DNA of 64,000 nt. Origin: Pseudobutyrivibrio sp. OR37 (GTDB lineage: Bacteria > Bacillota > Clostridia > Lachnospirales > Lachnospiraceae). Under the pieces are notes generated by a model. That model ran no database searches. It was given only the letters and a program-made list of their open reading frames with translations, and had not been told where the DNA came from. This document shows positions 24,702 to 32,533 of the stretch, in pieces. How positions within the stretch are numbered: position 1 is the stretch's first letter; each line of letters opens with the position of its first letter. The position numbers and the translations under genes were made by a program. Where the stretch lies: contig NZ_FOQF01000008.1 in the NCBI RefSeq assembly GCF_900113655.1, forward strand, positions 1 through 64,000. Direction: 5' to 3'.

Positions 24702-25430
24702 ATGACAACAAGAAAAAATAAGAAAAAGAAGAAAACCCGCATCTTTTCTATCTGTCTAATAATCATAGCGCTTCTTTTAATAGTAGGCTGTGGTCTTTAT
24801 ATACTTAAGGATAAGCTTGTAAATACAACTGAGACATCTAACTCTCCTGTTGTTAGCACTGAAGTTCAAAATCAATATGATGATGCTTCAGCTGGTACTT
24901 CATCTGATGAAAATGCAGAAATTAAAGAGGACTTATTTGGTTTATTCTTAGACGGTAAAATAGATGCTGAATCGATATTAGAAGAAGGTATCGAAGGTCC
25001 TATTAATGCTTCTACTCTTGATCTTGAAGGTGATGAATGGGATTCTTATCACTTCTGTGACTACAGAGATGTTAACAATGACGGTGATGCAGAATTAATG
25101 CTCTCTGGCCCTTACGGTTATAGCTTCTTCGATATTAGAGATAATAAGGTCATTCTATTCGAAGATGGTCTGGGCACTGGTGCAACATGCCTCTTGGCAT
25201 ATTACAAAAACGCTTACTGGATTGTGCAGGCTCACGCCTGGGAAGATTCTGATGATTTTAGCATGCACAGATACGAAGGTTCTACTCTAGCTGAAACACT
25301 AAGATTCGGTAGCGATGCAGATGAAAACGACGAAAAATACTTCTACCGCAGCCTTCCTAACAGCGACGACATAGAAAAAATCTCAGAAGCTGAGTACAAC
25401 GAACTAATCGATTCTATCCTTCAGGACTAA
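24702..25430 (+). CDS. Membrane-anchored or lipoprotein of unknown function with a calcium-loop-like motif
   Basis: 242 residues. A very basic N-terminus (KNKKKKK) precedes one hydrophobic stretch (about 14-34) containing IVGC, which could be a lipobox or just part of a signal anchor. An acidic linker (about 45-75) leads to a C-terminal domain with DVNNDGDAELML, an EF-hand-like or dockerin-like calcium loop also common in FG-GAP repeats. The exposed domain is outside the membrane. It has its own extended -10 promoter and terminator. The function is not recognised. Confidence 0.75.
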   Translation: MTTRKNKKKKKTRIFSICLIIIALLLIVGCGLYILKDKLVNTTETSNSPVVSTEVQNQYDDASAGTSSDENAEIKEDLFGLFLDGKIDAESILEEGIEGPINASTLDLEGDEWDSYHFCDYRDVNNDGDAELMLSGPYGYSFFDIRDNKVILFEDGLGTGATCLLAYYKNAYWIVQAHAWEDSDDFSMHRYEGSTLAETLRFGSDADENDEKYFYRSLPNSDDIEKISEAEYNELIDSILQD

Positions 25431-25431
25431 A

Positions 25432-25462
25432 AAAAGTGGTCTAGCAATGCTAGACCACTTTT
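25432..25462. terminator. Bidirectional terminator after the 24702 gene
   Basis: A 14-bp stem AAAAGTGGTCTAGC/GCTAGACCACTTTT with a 3-base loop, flanked by A and T runs. It serves the plus-strand gene and, on the other strand, tRNA-Leu. Confidence 0.88.
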
Positions 25463-25470
25463 ATATATTA

Positions 25471-25554
25471 TGCCGGCTGCGGGACTTGAACCCGCACGAT
25501 GTTGCCACCAACAGATTTTGAGTCTGCCTCGTCTGCCAATTCCGACAAGCCGGC
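25471..25554 (-). tRNA. tRNA-Leu (anticodon CAA)
   Basis: 84 nt with a GCCGGC/GCCGGC acceptor stem, a D-loop TTGGCAGA typical of class II tRNA, an anticodon loop CTCAAAA, a long variable arm (TGGTGGCAACATCG) and the T-loop GGGTTCAAGTCCC. The long arm and CAA anticodon give leucine (UUG codons). CCA is not encoded. Confidence 0.97.
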
Positions 25555-25627
25555 GTCCGCAGACTAGTATACTAAATCTTGTCTGCGTTTTCAATATGAT
25601 TTTAGGATTATTTTTCCAAAAAATTAT

Positions 25628-26896
25628 TTATTTTAACAATCCGTCCACGATGCCTAAATTATCAAATGTAGCCAGATAATCCTTGATGGTTTCTGGGCGT
25701 CTAATTAGCTTAAATGAGCCGTCTTCCTTAAGTAAGACTTCTGCGCTTTTAAGCTTGCCATTGTAGTTGTAGCCCATTGAATATCCGTGGGCACCAGTGT
25801 CGTGGATAAACAGGATGTCACCATCTTCTATTTTAGGAAGCTGTCTATCTACTGCGAACTTATCACAGTTTTCGCAAAGAGAACCTACCACATCATATAC
25901 GTGATCTTCTGGTGCCCCTTCCTTGCCTAAAACTGTAACGTGATGATATGAACCATATACTGCCGGACGCATCAAATCAACAGCGCACGCATCAACGCCA
26001 ATGTATTCCTTGTAGGTGTGCTTCTCGTGGATGGCTGTTGTAACAAGGCCACCGTAAGGGCCAGTCATAAAGCGACCCATTTCTGTAAGAATAGCCACAT
26101 CACCAAGTCCTGCTGGAACCAGGATTTCATCAAATGCCTTATGTACGCCTTCGCCGATAACAGCGATGTCATTTGCCTTCTGATCTGGACGATATGCGAT
26201 ACCAACACCACCTGAAAGATTTACAAATGAGATAGCTATTCCAGTCTTTTCCTTTAGCTCTACAATAAGCTCAAACAATGTCTTTGCAAGTGTTGGATAA
26301 TAGTCGTTGGTAACTGTGTTTGAAACCAAGAATGCATGGATACCAAATTCCTCTACGCCCTTGCTCTTGAGCACCTGATAAGCCTCAAAAAGCTGGTCCT
26401 TAGTCATACCGTATTTGCTGTCTCCAGGATTGTCCATGATGCCGTTTGAAAGCTCATAAACTCCACCTGGATTAAAGCGGCAGCACATCTTTTTAGGGAA
26501 ATGTCCTACAGTCTTTTCATAAAAATCTATGTGTGTGAAATCATCAAGATTTACAATAACACCTAAATCATCTGCATATTTGAATTCGCTTGCAGGTGTA
26601 TCGTTAGAAGAGAACATGATATCGTCCTTCTTGAAGCCAAGCTCATCTGAAAGTGCAAGCTCTACATAAGAAGCGCAGTCAACACCGCATCCCTCTTCCT
26701 GTAAAATTTTAAGTAAGAATGGATTAGGATTAGCTTTTACTGCAAAATATTCCTTGAAGCCCTTGTTCCAGCTGAAAGCCTTGTTTACAGCCCTTGCATT
26801 TTCTCTGATTCCCTTCTCATCATAAATGTTAAAAGGAGTTGGGATAGTCTTTGTAATTTCTTCGATTTGATTTTTTGTAACAAATGGGGTTTTCAT
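25628..26896 (-). CDS. lysA: Diaminopimelate decarboxylase-type PLP enzyme
   Basis: 422 residues. Ala racemase-like barrel with FAVKANPNP (PLP lysine near residue 53), GCGVDCASYVEL, the phosphate-binding LSGGVGIAYRP, and a C-terminal beta domain with VVGSLCENCDKFAVDR, all diagnostic for ornithine/DAP decarboxylases. It converts meso-diaminopimelate to lysine in the cytosol. It overlaps the preceding lytic transglycosylase gene by four bases (ATGA). Carboxynorspermidine decarboxylase is a less likely alternative. Confidence 0.87.
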   Translation of the reverse strand: MKTPFVTKNQIEEITKTIPTPFNIYDEKGIRENARAVNKAFSWNKGFKEYFAVKANPNPFLLKILQEEGCGVDCASYVELALSDELGFKKDDIMFSSNDTPASEFKYADDLGVIVNLDDFTHIDFYEKTVGHFPKKMCCRFNPGGVYELSNGIMDNPGDSKYGMTKDQLFEAYQVLKSKGVEEFGIHAFLVSNTVTNDYYPTLAKTLFELIVELKEKTGIAISFVNLSGGVGIAYRPDQKANDIAVIGEGVHKAFDEILVPAGLGDVAILTEMGRFMTGPYGGLVTTAIHEKHTYKEYIGVDACAVDLMRPAVYGSYHHVTVLGKEGAPEDHVYDVVGSLCENCDKFAVDRQLPKIEDGDILFIHDTGAHGYSMGYNYNGKLKSAEVLLKEDGSFKLIRRPETIKDYLATFDNLGIVDGLLK

Positions 26897-27573
26897 AAAT
26901 AGTTAATCTCCGCTAGTGTGTTTCTAAGTGCAGCATACTCTTCGGTTTCAGGCATTTCCTTAAGCAGGGCTTTTAAGTCGGCCTCTATTTCTGCTTTTGT
27001 AGCATTACGGGAAATGTAATTTGTATAAGGTACGTTAGCACCTCTTTGCATGATTGCCTTTACATTTTCCACATAGCTTAAGGTTTCACCGTAAGGTGGA
27101 ACGCCACCATACATATCTACAGCGTTGCTCCCAGCATTGTAAGCAGCCAATGCTTTATCAAGATCTCCATTATATTCGCTCAGTTTCTGAGAAATATCTT
27201 TTGCACCTGCCATGATATTTTCATAGGCGTCAAAAGGATGTGTCAGCTTCAGCTCATTTGCAGTGGCTGGCATTATCTGCATAATACCCATAGCCCCAGT
27301 ATGGCTTACGGCATTTGGATTAAAGCCGGATTCCTGCTCAGCAATAGCTGTTAATAAGTCATAGCTCACGCCATACTTCTGACTTGCCTCTATAAAGATG
27401 TCCTTATAGGAGGTGGCCGTCTTGATGCTATCTGCTACTGTCTTTTGGTTTAATGCCTCTACAAATGCCTTGCTAGTTGCATTTGTATTACTAGTAGAAG
27501 TTTCCTTGGTGGGACTTTCTATGATTTCCTCATAGGTAATCATAGAGTCCGATGATGCAACCGAAATTTTCAT
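26893..27573 (-). CDS. Soluble lytic murein transglycosylase (SLT domain)
   Basis: About 226 residues. The SLT/goose-lysozyme-like domain spans roughly 65-185: KYGVSYDLLTAIAEQESGFNP with the catalytic Glu, GAMGIMQIMPATA, and AAYNAGSNAVDMYGGVPPY. It cleaves the glycan backbone with anhydro-muramic acid formation. No convincing signal peptide is present, so export may be non-classical or through a cell-envelope or flagellar machine. The ATG at 27573 is preferred because GAGGGA lies six bases upstream; a TTG at 27579 abuts the SD. Translationally coupled to lysA. Confidence 0.88.
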   Translation of the reverse strand: MKISVASSDSMITYEEIIESPTKETSTSNTNATSKAFVEALNQKTVADSIKTATSYKDIFIEASQKYGVSYDLLTAIAEQESGFNPNAVSHTGAMGIMQIMPATANELKLTHPFDAYENIMAGAKDISQKLSEYNGDLDKALAAYNAGSNAVDMYGGVPPYGETLSYVENVKAIMQRGANVPYTNYISRNATKAEIEADLKALLKEMPETEEYAALRNTLAEINYL

Positions 27574-27604
27574 ACTCAATCCCTCATAAAATGACTGTCA
27601 TCTC

Positions 27605-27633
27605 TTGACATCGCTATCCAACTTTGATATGCT
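27605..27633 (+). promoter_or_regulatory. Promoter of tRNA-Thr
   Basis: TTGACA (27605-27610), exactly 17 bases, then TATGCT (27628-27633), about 20 bases before the tRNA 5' end. Confidence 0.8.
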
Positions 27634-27652
27634 TTTTCTTGCTGAATAGCAA

Positions 27653-27724
27653 GCTGGTGTGGCTCAGAGGTAGAGCACTTCCTTGGTAAGGAAGGGGTCA
27701 CGGGTTCGATTCCCGTCACCAGCT
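27653..27724 (+). tRNA. tRNA-Thr (anticodon GGT)
   Basis: 72 nt. Acceptor stem GCTGGTG/CACCAGC, D-loop CTCAGAGGTAGAGC, anticodon stem CTTCC/GGAAG with loop TTGGTAA, T-loop GGGTTCGATTCCC. No encoded CCA. A run of T directly after the tRNA probably terminates transcription. Confidence 0.97.
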
Positions 27725-27810
27725 TTTTTTTATTTAGCTATACTTTAGCATAATAAAGTAATGATGTAAACCAATTTTGTACAATTGATTTTATTTTTTA
27801 GGAGGCAGAT

Positions 27811-28848
27811 ATGAATACAGGAAACTATGTTGATTACATCGTAAAGCAAACAGAGGACATTCTCGCAATCGACAGCCCTACAGGCTTCACTGCAAATGCT
27901 GCAAAGCATCTTATTGCTGAGTACGAAAAGCTTGGCTTCAAGCCAGAGCTCACTACTAAAGGTGGCGTACTTGTTGATTTAGGTGGACGCAACGCTGATG
28001 ACGCTATCCTTATTGAAGCACATATGGATACTCTTGGCGGAATGGTTAGCAAAATAAAGTCTAATGGTAATCTTGAAATCACACCTCTTGGTGGCTTCAA
28101 TCCTAACAATGGTGAATCTGAAAACTGCCATATCTACACACGTGACGGACAGATTTACGAGGGCACACTACAGCTCAACAATGCATCTGTTCACGTAAAT
28201 GATGATTACTCTTCTACTACAAGAGAGTTCAACTGCATGGAGGTTGTTATCGACGAAGAAGTTTCCTCTGCAGATGATACTAAAAAGCTAGGCATTATGA
28301 TTGGTGACATTGTTGCCTTCGAGCCTCGCACAAGAGTTACAAAATCTGGCTACATCAAAAGCCGTTTCTTAGACGATAAGCTTTCTGTAGGTATCCTTTT
28401 AGGTCAGGCTAAATACATTGCCGACAACAAAATCACTACAGACAGAAAAATCTACCACCACATCACCGTTTACGAAGAGGTAGGACACGGAGCTTGCGGC
28501 ACTGTTCCAGCTGGTGTTACTGAAATCCTTTCAGTAGATATGGGATGCATCGGCGAAGGCCTTGATTGTAAGGAAACTCAGGTTAGCATTTGTGCTAAGG
28601 ATTCTGCTGGCCCTTACAACTACGATGTTGTTACCAACCTTATCAACACTGCAAAGGCCAACGATATCGACTTTGCTGTAGATGTTTACCCACACTATGG
28701 TTCTGATGCAGACGCTGCTCTTAGGGCAGGCTATGATGTAAAGCACGGCCTCATTGGTGCAGGTGTTTACGCTAGTCACGGCTACGAGCGTTCTCACAAG
28801 AAGGGTGCAGAAAACACCTTCCGACTACTCATTAACTACGTAAAATAA
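27811..28848 (+). CDS. M42-family aminopeptidase (glutamyl aminopeptidase/endoglucanase M type)
   Basis: 345 residues, the usual size for M42. Dinuclear-metal motifs are AHMDTLGGM, the bridging Asp in RFLDDKLSVG, EEVGHGA with the general-base Glu, and SVDMG; the C-terminal ASHGYERSH carries the last histidine. M42 proteins form large tetrahedral cytosolic complexes that trim peptides. TTAGGAGG precedes the ATG by six bases. Monocistronic, with a terminator shared with the convergent gene. Confidence 0.94.
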   Translation: MNTGNYVDYIVKQTEDILAIDSPTGFTANAAKHLIAEYEKLGFKPELTTKGGVLVDLGGRNADDAILIEAHMDTLGGMVSKIKSNGNLEITPLGGFNPNNGESENCHIYTRDGQIYEGTLQLNNASVHVNDDYSSTTREFNCMEVVIDEEVSSADDTKKLGIMIGDIVAFEPRTRVTKSGYIKSRFLDDKLSVGILLGQAKYIADNKITTDRKIYHHITVYEEVGHGACGTVPAGVTEILSVDMGCIGEGLDCKETQVSICAKDSAGPYNYDVVTNLINTAKANDIDFAVDVYPHYGSDADAALRAGYDVKHGLIGAGVYASHGYERSHKKGAENTFRLLINYVK

Positions 28849-28859
28849 TTATAAAAATA

Positions 28860-28895
28860 GAGCACAGTTACGAAATCGTAATTGTGCTCCTTTTT
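28860..28895. terminator. Bidirectional terminator between M42 peptidase and RACo-like gene
   Basis: A 14-bp stem (28860-28873 with 28876-28889, one G-T pair) flanked by AAAAA on the left and TTTTT on the right. It lies between two convergent stop codons. Confidence 0.88.
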
Positions 28896-28897
28896 AT

Positions 28898-30403
28898 CTA
28901 ACTCAATTTCAAATTATCTAAAAACAGTTCCTGGAACTCTGGCTTCTCGTTTAGAATTACTACTTTTGCATTGTCCTTTATTTCCTGAAGCTCCTCCTCG
29001 TTACCTTCGCGAACAAATTTTATTGCACCTCGTAAAGATGTATTTCCTACTGCCTCGAACTTCGGTAGTAGCTCCTCTGGGAATATTCCAATTCCTGCTG
29101 CCGACCAAATACCGATAGTAGCCCCTAAACCACCTGATACAAATAAATGGTCAATATCCTCCATCTGAATTTTAGCTTCCTTTATTAGAAGTGTTATGGC
29201 GGAATAAATGGCTGCCTTAGCTAATAGCACCTGCTGAATATCCTCTCCTGTCATAATTACATTTTCAGCCACAGGATATCCCTTTTCGCTATACTCATCT
29301 ACCAGCAATCCACCTTCATCTATAAGGTTATTTCGCCTTAATTCATGGATTAAATCTATCACGCCACTGCCACACAATCCAATTGGCGCCTCGCCACCGA
29401 TGGTGGTGTAAGTGCATTTTCCTTTGTTAATGCTAAGGTGATTGATTGCACCTCGCACTGCTGCAACACCACAGCTTAAGCTCGCTCCCTCAAGGGCCGG
29501 TCCTGCCGAAGCAGATGTGCAATAATATGTCTTTCCATCAAATAGAACCAGCTCCGCATTGGTTCCCATGTCTACCAAAAGAAAGCTTCCTCTATCCTTC
29601 AGATAATAAAGTCCCGATACTATATCGCCGCCTACAAAAGCGCTGATGCCAGGCATAAAGAAAATATTTTTTCTGTCCTTTACAAACTTCACGCTATCAA
29701 GTGTATATGGCACAAATGGATACCTTGCAAAGCCATCTACCACCATTCCCAGGAAAAGATGTGTCATGATGCTGTTGCCGCTAAAAACAATTTTATGCAT
29801 CAAAAAATTCTCGCCAAGCAAATCCTTGCCAAGATTAATTAAATCGTTTCTAACGCAATCCATAAGCTCCTGTCCGTGGCCATCCATAGCGGCCTTAACA
29901 CGGCTCATAACATCTGCACCAAAGCGTATCTGCGAGTTGGTACAATTGCGCTGACGTAGTATTTTTCCAGTGGATAAATCAACGATAGCTGTAGCAATAG
30001 TGGTAGTGCCAATATCCACAGCAATTCCGATATTTTCTCTTTCAAGAGTTTCATCCTCGGAAACCTCATCCATTAATACTGATGTTATTTCCGAAGTCAA
30101 AGACGTTGGTACTTCGATTTTACAATCACGAGTGATTATACATTTGCATCCCAATCGATAGCCTGCACGCATATCTGAAAAATCCAATGCACGCTCGTCA
30201 TAAGATGTCATTGGTGGCATTCCATAGACAAACTTAATGACACAGCTAAGGCACTTAGCCACGCCACCACAAGGGCGATAAAAGCTAAGTCCCAACTGAT
30301 TCATTGCCTCTATGAAGCTGATTGGTTCATCCGACAGTAGAGTATATTCCCTCTGTGGATCTGCACCTACAATAACAATTCTAATTTCCATGGCCTCTGT
30401 CAT
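28898..30403 (-). CDS. RACo-like [2Fe-2S] ASKHA ATPase (corrinoid-protein activator family)
   Basis: 501 residues. The N-terminal ferredoxin-type domain has C45, C51, C54 (PCGGVAKCLSC) and C86 or C88 (GCKC) as ligands. A linker follows, then a DUF4445-type actin-like ATPase domain (from about 116: IGIAVDIGTTTIATAIVDL; LLVDMGTNAEL; FVSGGLGA). Family members reductively activate corrinoid proteins using ATP. It is the last gene of a six-gene operon and overlaps the phosphodiesterase gene by about 23 bases. No corrinoid protein or methyltransferase is in the window, so the partner is unknown. A second ATG at 30391 is possible. Confidence 0.85.
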   Translation of the reverse strand: MTEAMEIRIVIVGADPQREYTLLSDEPISFIEAMNQLGLSFYRPCGGVAKCLSCVIKFVYGMPPMTSYDERALDFSDMRAGYRLGCKCIITRDCKIEVPTSLTSEITSVLMDEVSEDETLERENIGIAVDIGTTTIATAIVDLSTGKILRQRNCTNSQIRFGADVMSRVKAAMDGHGQELMDCVRNDLINLGKDLLGENFLMHKIVFSGNSIMTHLFLGMVVDGFARYPFVPYTLDSVKFVKDRKNIFFMPGISAFVGGDIVSGLYYLKDRGSFLLVDMGTNAELVLFDGKTYYCTSASAGPALEGASLSCGVAAVRGAINHLSINKGKCTYTTIGGEAPIGLCGSGVIDLIHELRRNNLIDEGGLLVDEYSEKGYPVAENVIMTGEDIQQVLLAKAAIYSAITLLIKEAKIQMEDIDHLFVSGGLGATIGIWSAAGIGIFPEELLPKFEAVGNTSLRGAIKFVREGNEEELQEIKDNAKVVILNEKPEFQELFLDNLKLS

Positions 30404-30884
30404 ATTCCTCTAACGAATGTAAATCCATTTTGAACTCACCTTCATTATCTACCAAAATTGTCATATAAGTGTGTTCACGACTATTTTGTCTTGGAAATGC
30501 TATACTTCCAGGGTTTGCGATGATTAAATCCTGGTAATGATCGATGGTAGGCACATGTGTATGACCGTAAAGAACAATGTCGCAGCCCTTCTGATGAGCA
30601 ACCTCTGCTATTCTTTCGTAGCCATAATTCACGCCATAGCCATGACCGTGGGTAAGAAGCAACACGTGCTTTCCAACCTCTAAAACAATATCTCCTGGAA
30701 GATTAGTGCCCCAATCGCAGTTGCCACATACGCATTCTACTGGAGCCTCCGTCATCATCCAAAGACTATCCTCAACACCCTGGCCATCACCAAGATGATA
30801 GATTCTATCTGGCTTTTCTATATGAATGGCATCCCTAAGATTTTCAGCTCTGCCATGAGTATCACTAACAACCAATATTTTCAT
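30381..30884 (-). CDS. YfcE/MJ0936-type metallophosphoesterase
   Basis: About 167 residues. Calcineurin-like motifs appear in order: SDTHGR, LGDGQG, GNCDW, THGHGYG and YGHTHVP, which bind two divalent metals. Small YfcE-type enzymes hydrolyse phosphodiesters such as cyclic nucleotides; the physiological substrate is unsettled. The ATG at 30884 has AAGGA upstream and is preferred over the TTG at 30893. It begins inside the 3' end of rdgB and its stop lies inside the RACo-like gene, so translation is coupled. Confidence 0.92.
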   Translation of the reverse strand: MKILVVSDTHGRAENLRDAIHIEKPDRIYHLGDGQGVEDSLWMMTEAPVECVCGNCDWGTNLPGDIVLEVGKHVLLLTHGHGYGVNYGYERIAEVAHQKGCDIVLYGHTHVPTIDHYQDLIIANPGSIAFPRQNSREHTYMTILVDNEGEFKMDLHSLEEYDRGHGN

Positions 30885-31476
30885 GATTAACAATTTCTTC
30901 CTTTATCATTCTAAGAGCCTTGCCACGGTGGCTGATGGCATTTTTATCCTCTGGACTAAGACTGGCTGTGCTAACATCCTTGTCCCAAAGATAAAAGATT
31001 GGATCGTAGCCAAAGCCATTTTCACCCATTGGCTCATAGCCTATATAACCTTCGATAGTGCCGCGAACGCAGGCTTCCTTTCCATCAGGAAAAACTGCTG
31101 AAACTGCGCATACGAATCTTGCACTTCTGTCCTGCTTTTCAACACCCTCTAATCTTTCGATTAAATTGGCGTTTTTAATATCGTAGGATGTGTCCTCACC
31201 CATGTATCTGGCAGAATAAATGCCAGGCTCCTTGTTAAGAGCGTCAATCTCCAAACCGCTATCATCAGCAAGCACAATCGCATCCTTCGCATGCTCTGCA
31301 ACAGCCCTTGCCTTGATAAGTGAATTCTCCTCGAAGGTAGTGCCATCCTCTACAATATCAACATCAATTCCAGCTTCCTTCATGGACTGAATATCATATC
31401 TGTCCTCACCAAGAATTTCACGAATCTCTCGCATCTTGTTAGCATTACCTGTTGCAAAAATAATTTTAGTTTTCAT
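30865..31476 (-). CDS. rdgB: RdgB/HAM1 XTP/dITP pyrophosphatase
   Basis: 203 residues. The N-terminal FATGNANKMREI loop, the metal site VLADDSGLEIDAL, GIYSARYMGED, ENGFGYDPIFYL and the C-terminal SHRGKAL are diagnostic. It removes deaminated purine nucleoside triphosphates from the nucleotide pool. Overlaps the amidase gene by 11 bases at its start and the phosphodiesterase at its end. Confidence 0.97.
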   Translation of the reverse strand: MKTKIIFATGNANKMREIREILGEDRYDIQSMKEAGIDVDIVEDGTTFEENSLIKARAVAEHAKDAIVLADDSGLEIDALNKEPGIYSARYMGEDTSYDIKNANLIERLEGVEKQDRSARFVCAVSAVFPDGKEACVRGTIEGYIGYEPMGENGFGYDPIFYLWDKDVSTASLSPEDKNAISHRGKALRMIKEEIVNHENIGC

Positions 31477-32533
31477 CTAAATACTCTAGCACTGCATCGT
31501 AAAGTGCCTGTGCTGCCTTTCTTTGATATTCTTTATCTTGAAGATTTTCAAGTTCCTTTTGATTAGTCATAAATCCAACCTCCACAAGGGCCACTGGAGA
31601 TTTGGACATACGTATGATGTAGACCTCGTCGCCTACCACTGTTCCTTTAGATTTGGAACCAAGCTCCCCTAAAAGATGGTCTAGGCAAAGACTGGCAAAT
31701 TTCTTAGATTCTCCAGAAGAATCACCGCCCTCGTACATAACCTCGCTACCATTGATGGAAGACATACGACCAGAGGCAGTAGAATTATTGTGAACCGACA
31801 GGAACACATCAGCCTTGGAATCATTAGCCAGCCCTACTCTGTTTTCAAATGATGGATTACTATCATCCGTACGTGTGTAGTAAACGCCAATGTTCTTGTC
31901 GCATCTATCAAACTTACGCTTTAGCTCCAAAACTATATCAAGATTAATATCCTTTTCGTAAACGCCCATTTTGGTGGCTCCTGGAACATTGCCACCATGG
32001 CCTGCATCTATAACAACAATCTTGTCGTAAACCTCATGTGGGTCTACAAAATCGATATAAATATATTCACCTTCCGATGTCATCTGGGCCTCTAAAACCC
32101 TATCCAAAGTGATTTCGATAACACCAACAAGATTCTCACTAGCATAAGTAATATCTGTGATATTGTTTGATTCGCCTAGCATTGGATACTCATCAAAATA
32201 ATCCTTGCCGATTCCATTAATTGAAATCGCAATATTTTTATCTACATGAAAATTCTCAATGCTAACACTGGCACTCGTAACATTTTGTGGCAGTGTCAAT
32301 CGAATTTGATGCCCCTTTAATACAGTTTTTCTTGTTTCTTCTCCCTCGCCCTGTAGCTCCATATCACTGGCTTTCAACATATCCATAACTGATACTCTTC
32401 CCCCAGTGAGCTTGCTGTCCTCTATCTTCAGAGCAATTATGTGCATGTTTGGCACATAAATCAAAATGCAGCTCATTATTATCGCAACAGCAAGAATAAT
32501 CGCTGTAAAGGCGCCCATGACCCTTCGTTCCAT
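31466..32533 (-). CDS. N-acetylmuramoyl-L-alanine amidase (Amidase_3)
   Basis: 355 residues. A membrane segment at residues 8-30 acts as signal anchor, then an AMIN-like beta domain (about 40-165), then the Zn-dependent amidase (170-353) with VIDAGHGG, YEKDINLDI, the histidine in SVHNNS, and EVGFMTNQKE containing the catalytic Glu. It cuts the lactyl-peptide bond of peptidoglycan outside the membrane. It begins at the stop of the papain-like protease gene (TAATG). Confidence 0.93.
   Translation of the reverse strand: MERRVMGAFTAIILAVAIIMSCILIYVPNMHIIALKIEDSKLTGGRVSVMDMLKASDMELQGEGEETRKTVLKGHQIRLTLPQNVTSASVSIENFHVDKNIAISINGIGKDYFDEYPMLGESNNITDITYASENLVGVIEITLDRVLEAQMTSEGEYIYIDFVDPHEVYDKIVVIDAGHGGNVPGATKMGVYEKDINLDIVLELKRKFDRCDKNIGVYYTRTDDSNPSFENRVGLANDSKADVFLSVHNNSTASGRMSSINGSEVMYEGGDSSGESKKFASLCLDHLLGELGSKSKGTVVGDEVYIIRMSKSPVALVEVGFMTNQKELENLQDKEYQRKAAQALYDAVLEYLDEN

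Noticed and set aside
28898-30403. Activator (HgdC-like) for the dehydratase pair
   Set aside because: HgdC-type activators are about 260 residues with an inter-subunit [4Fe-4S]; this protein has the N-terminal [2Fe-2S] and DUF4445 layout of RACo proteins.
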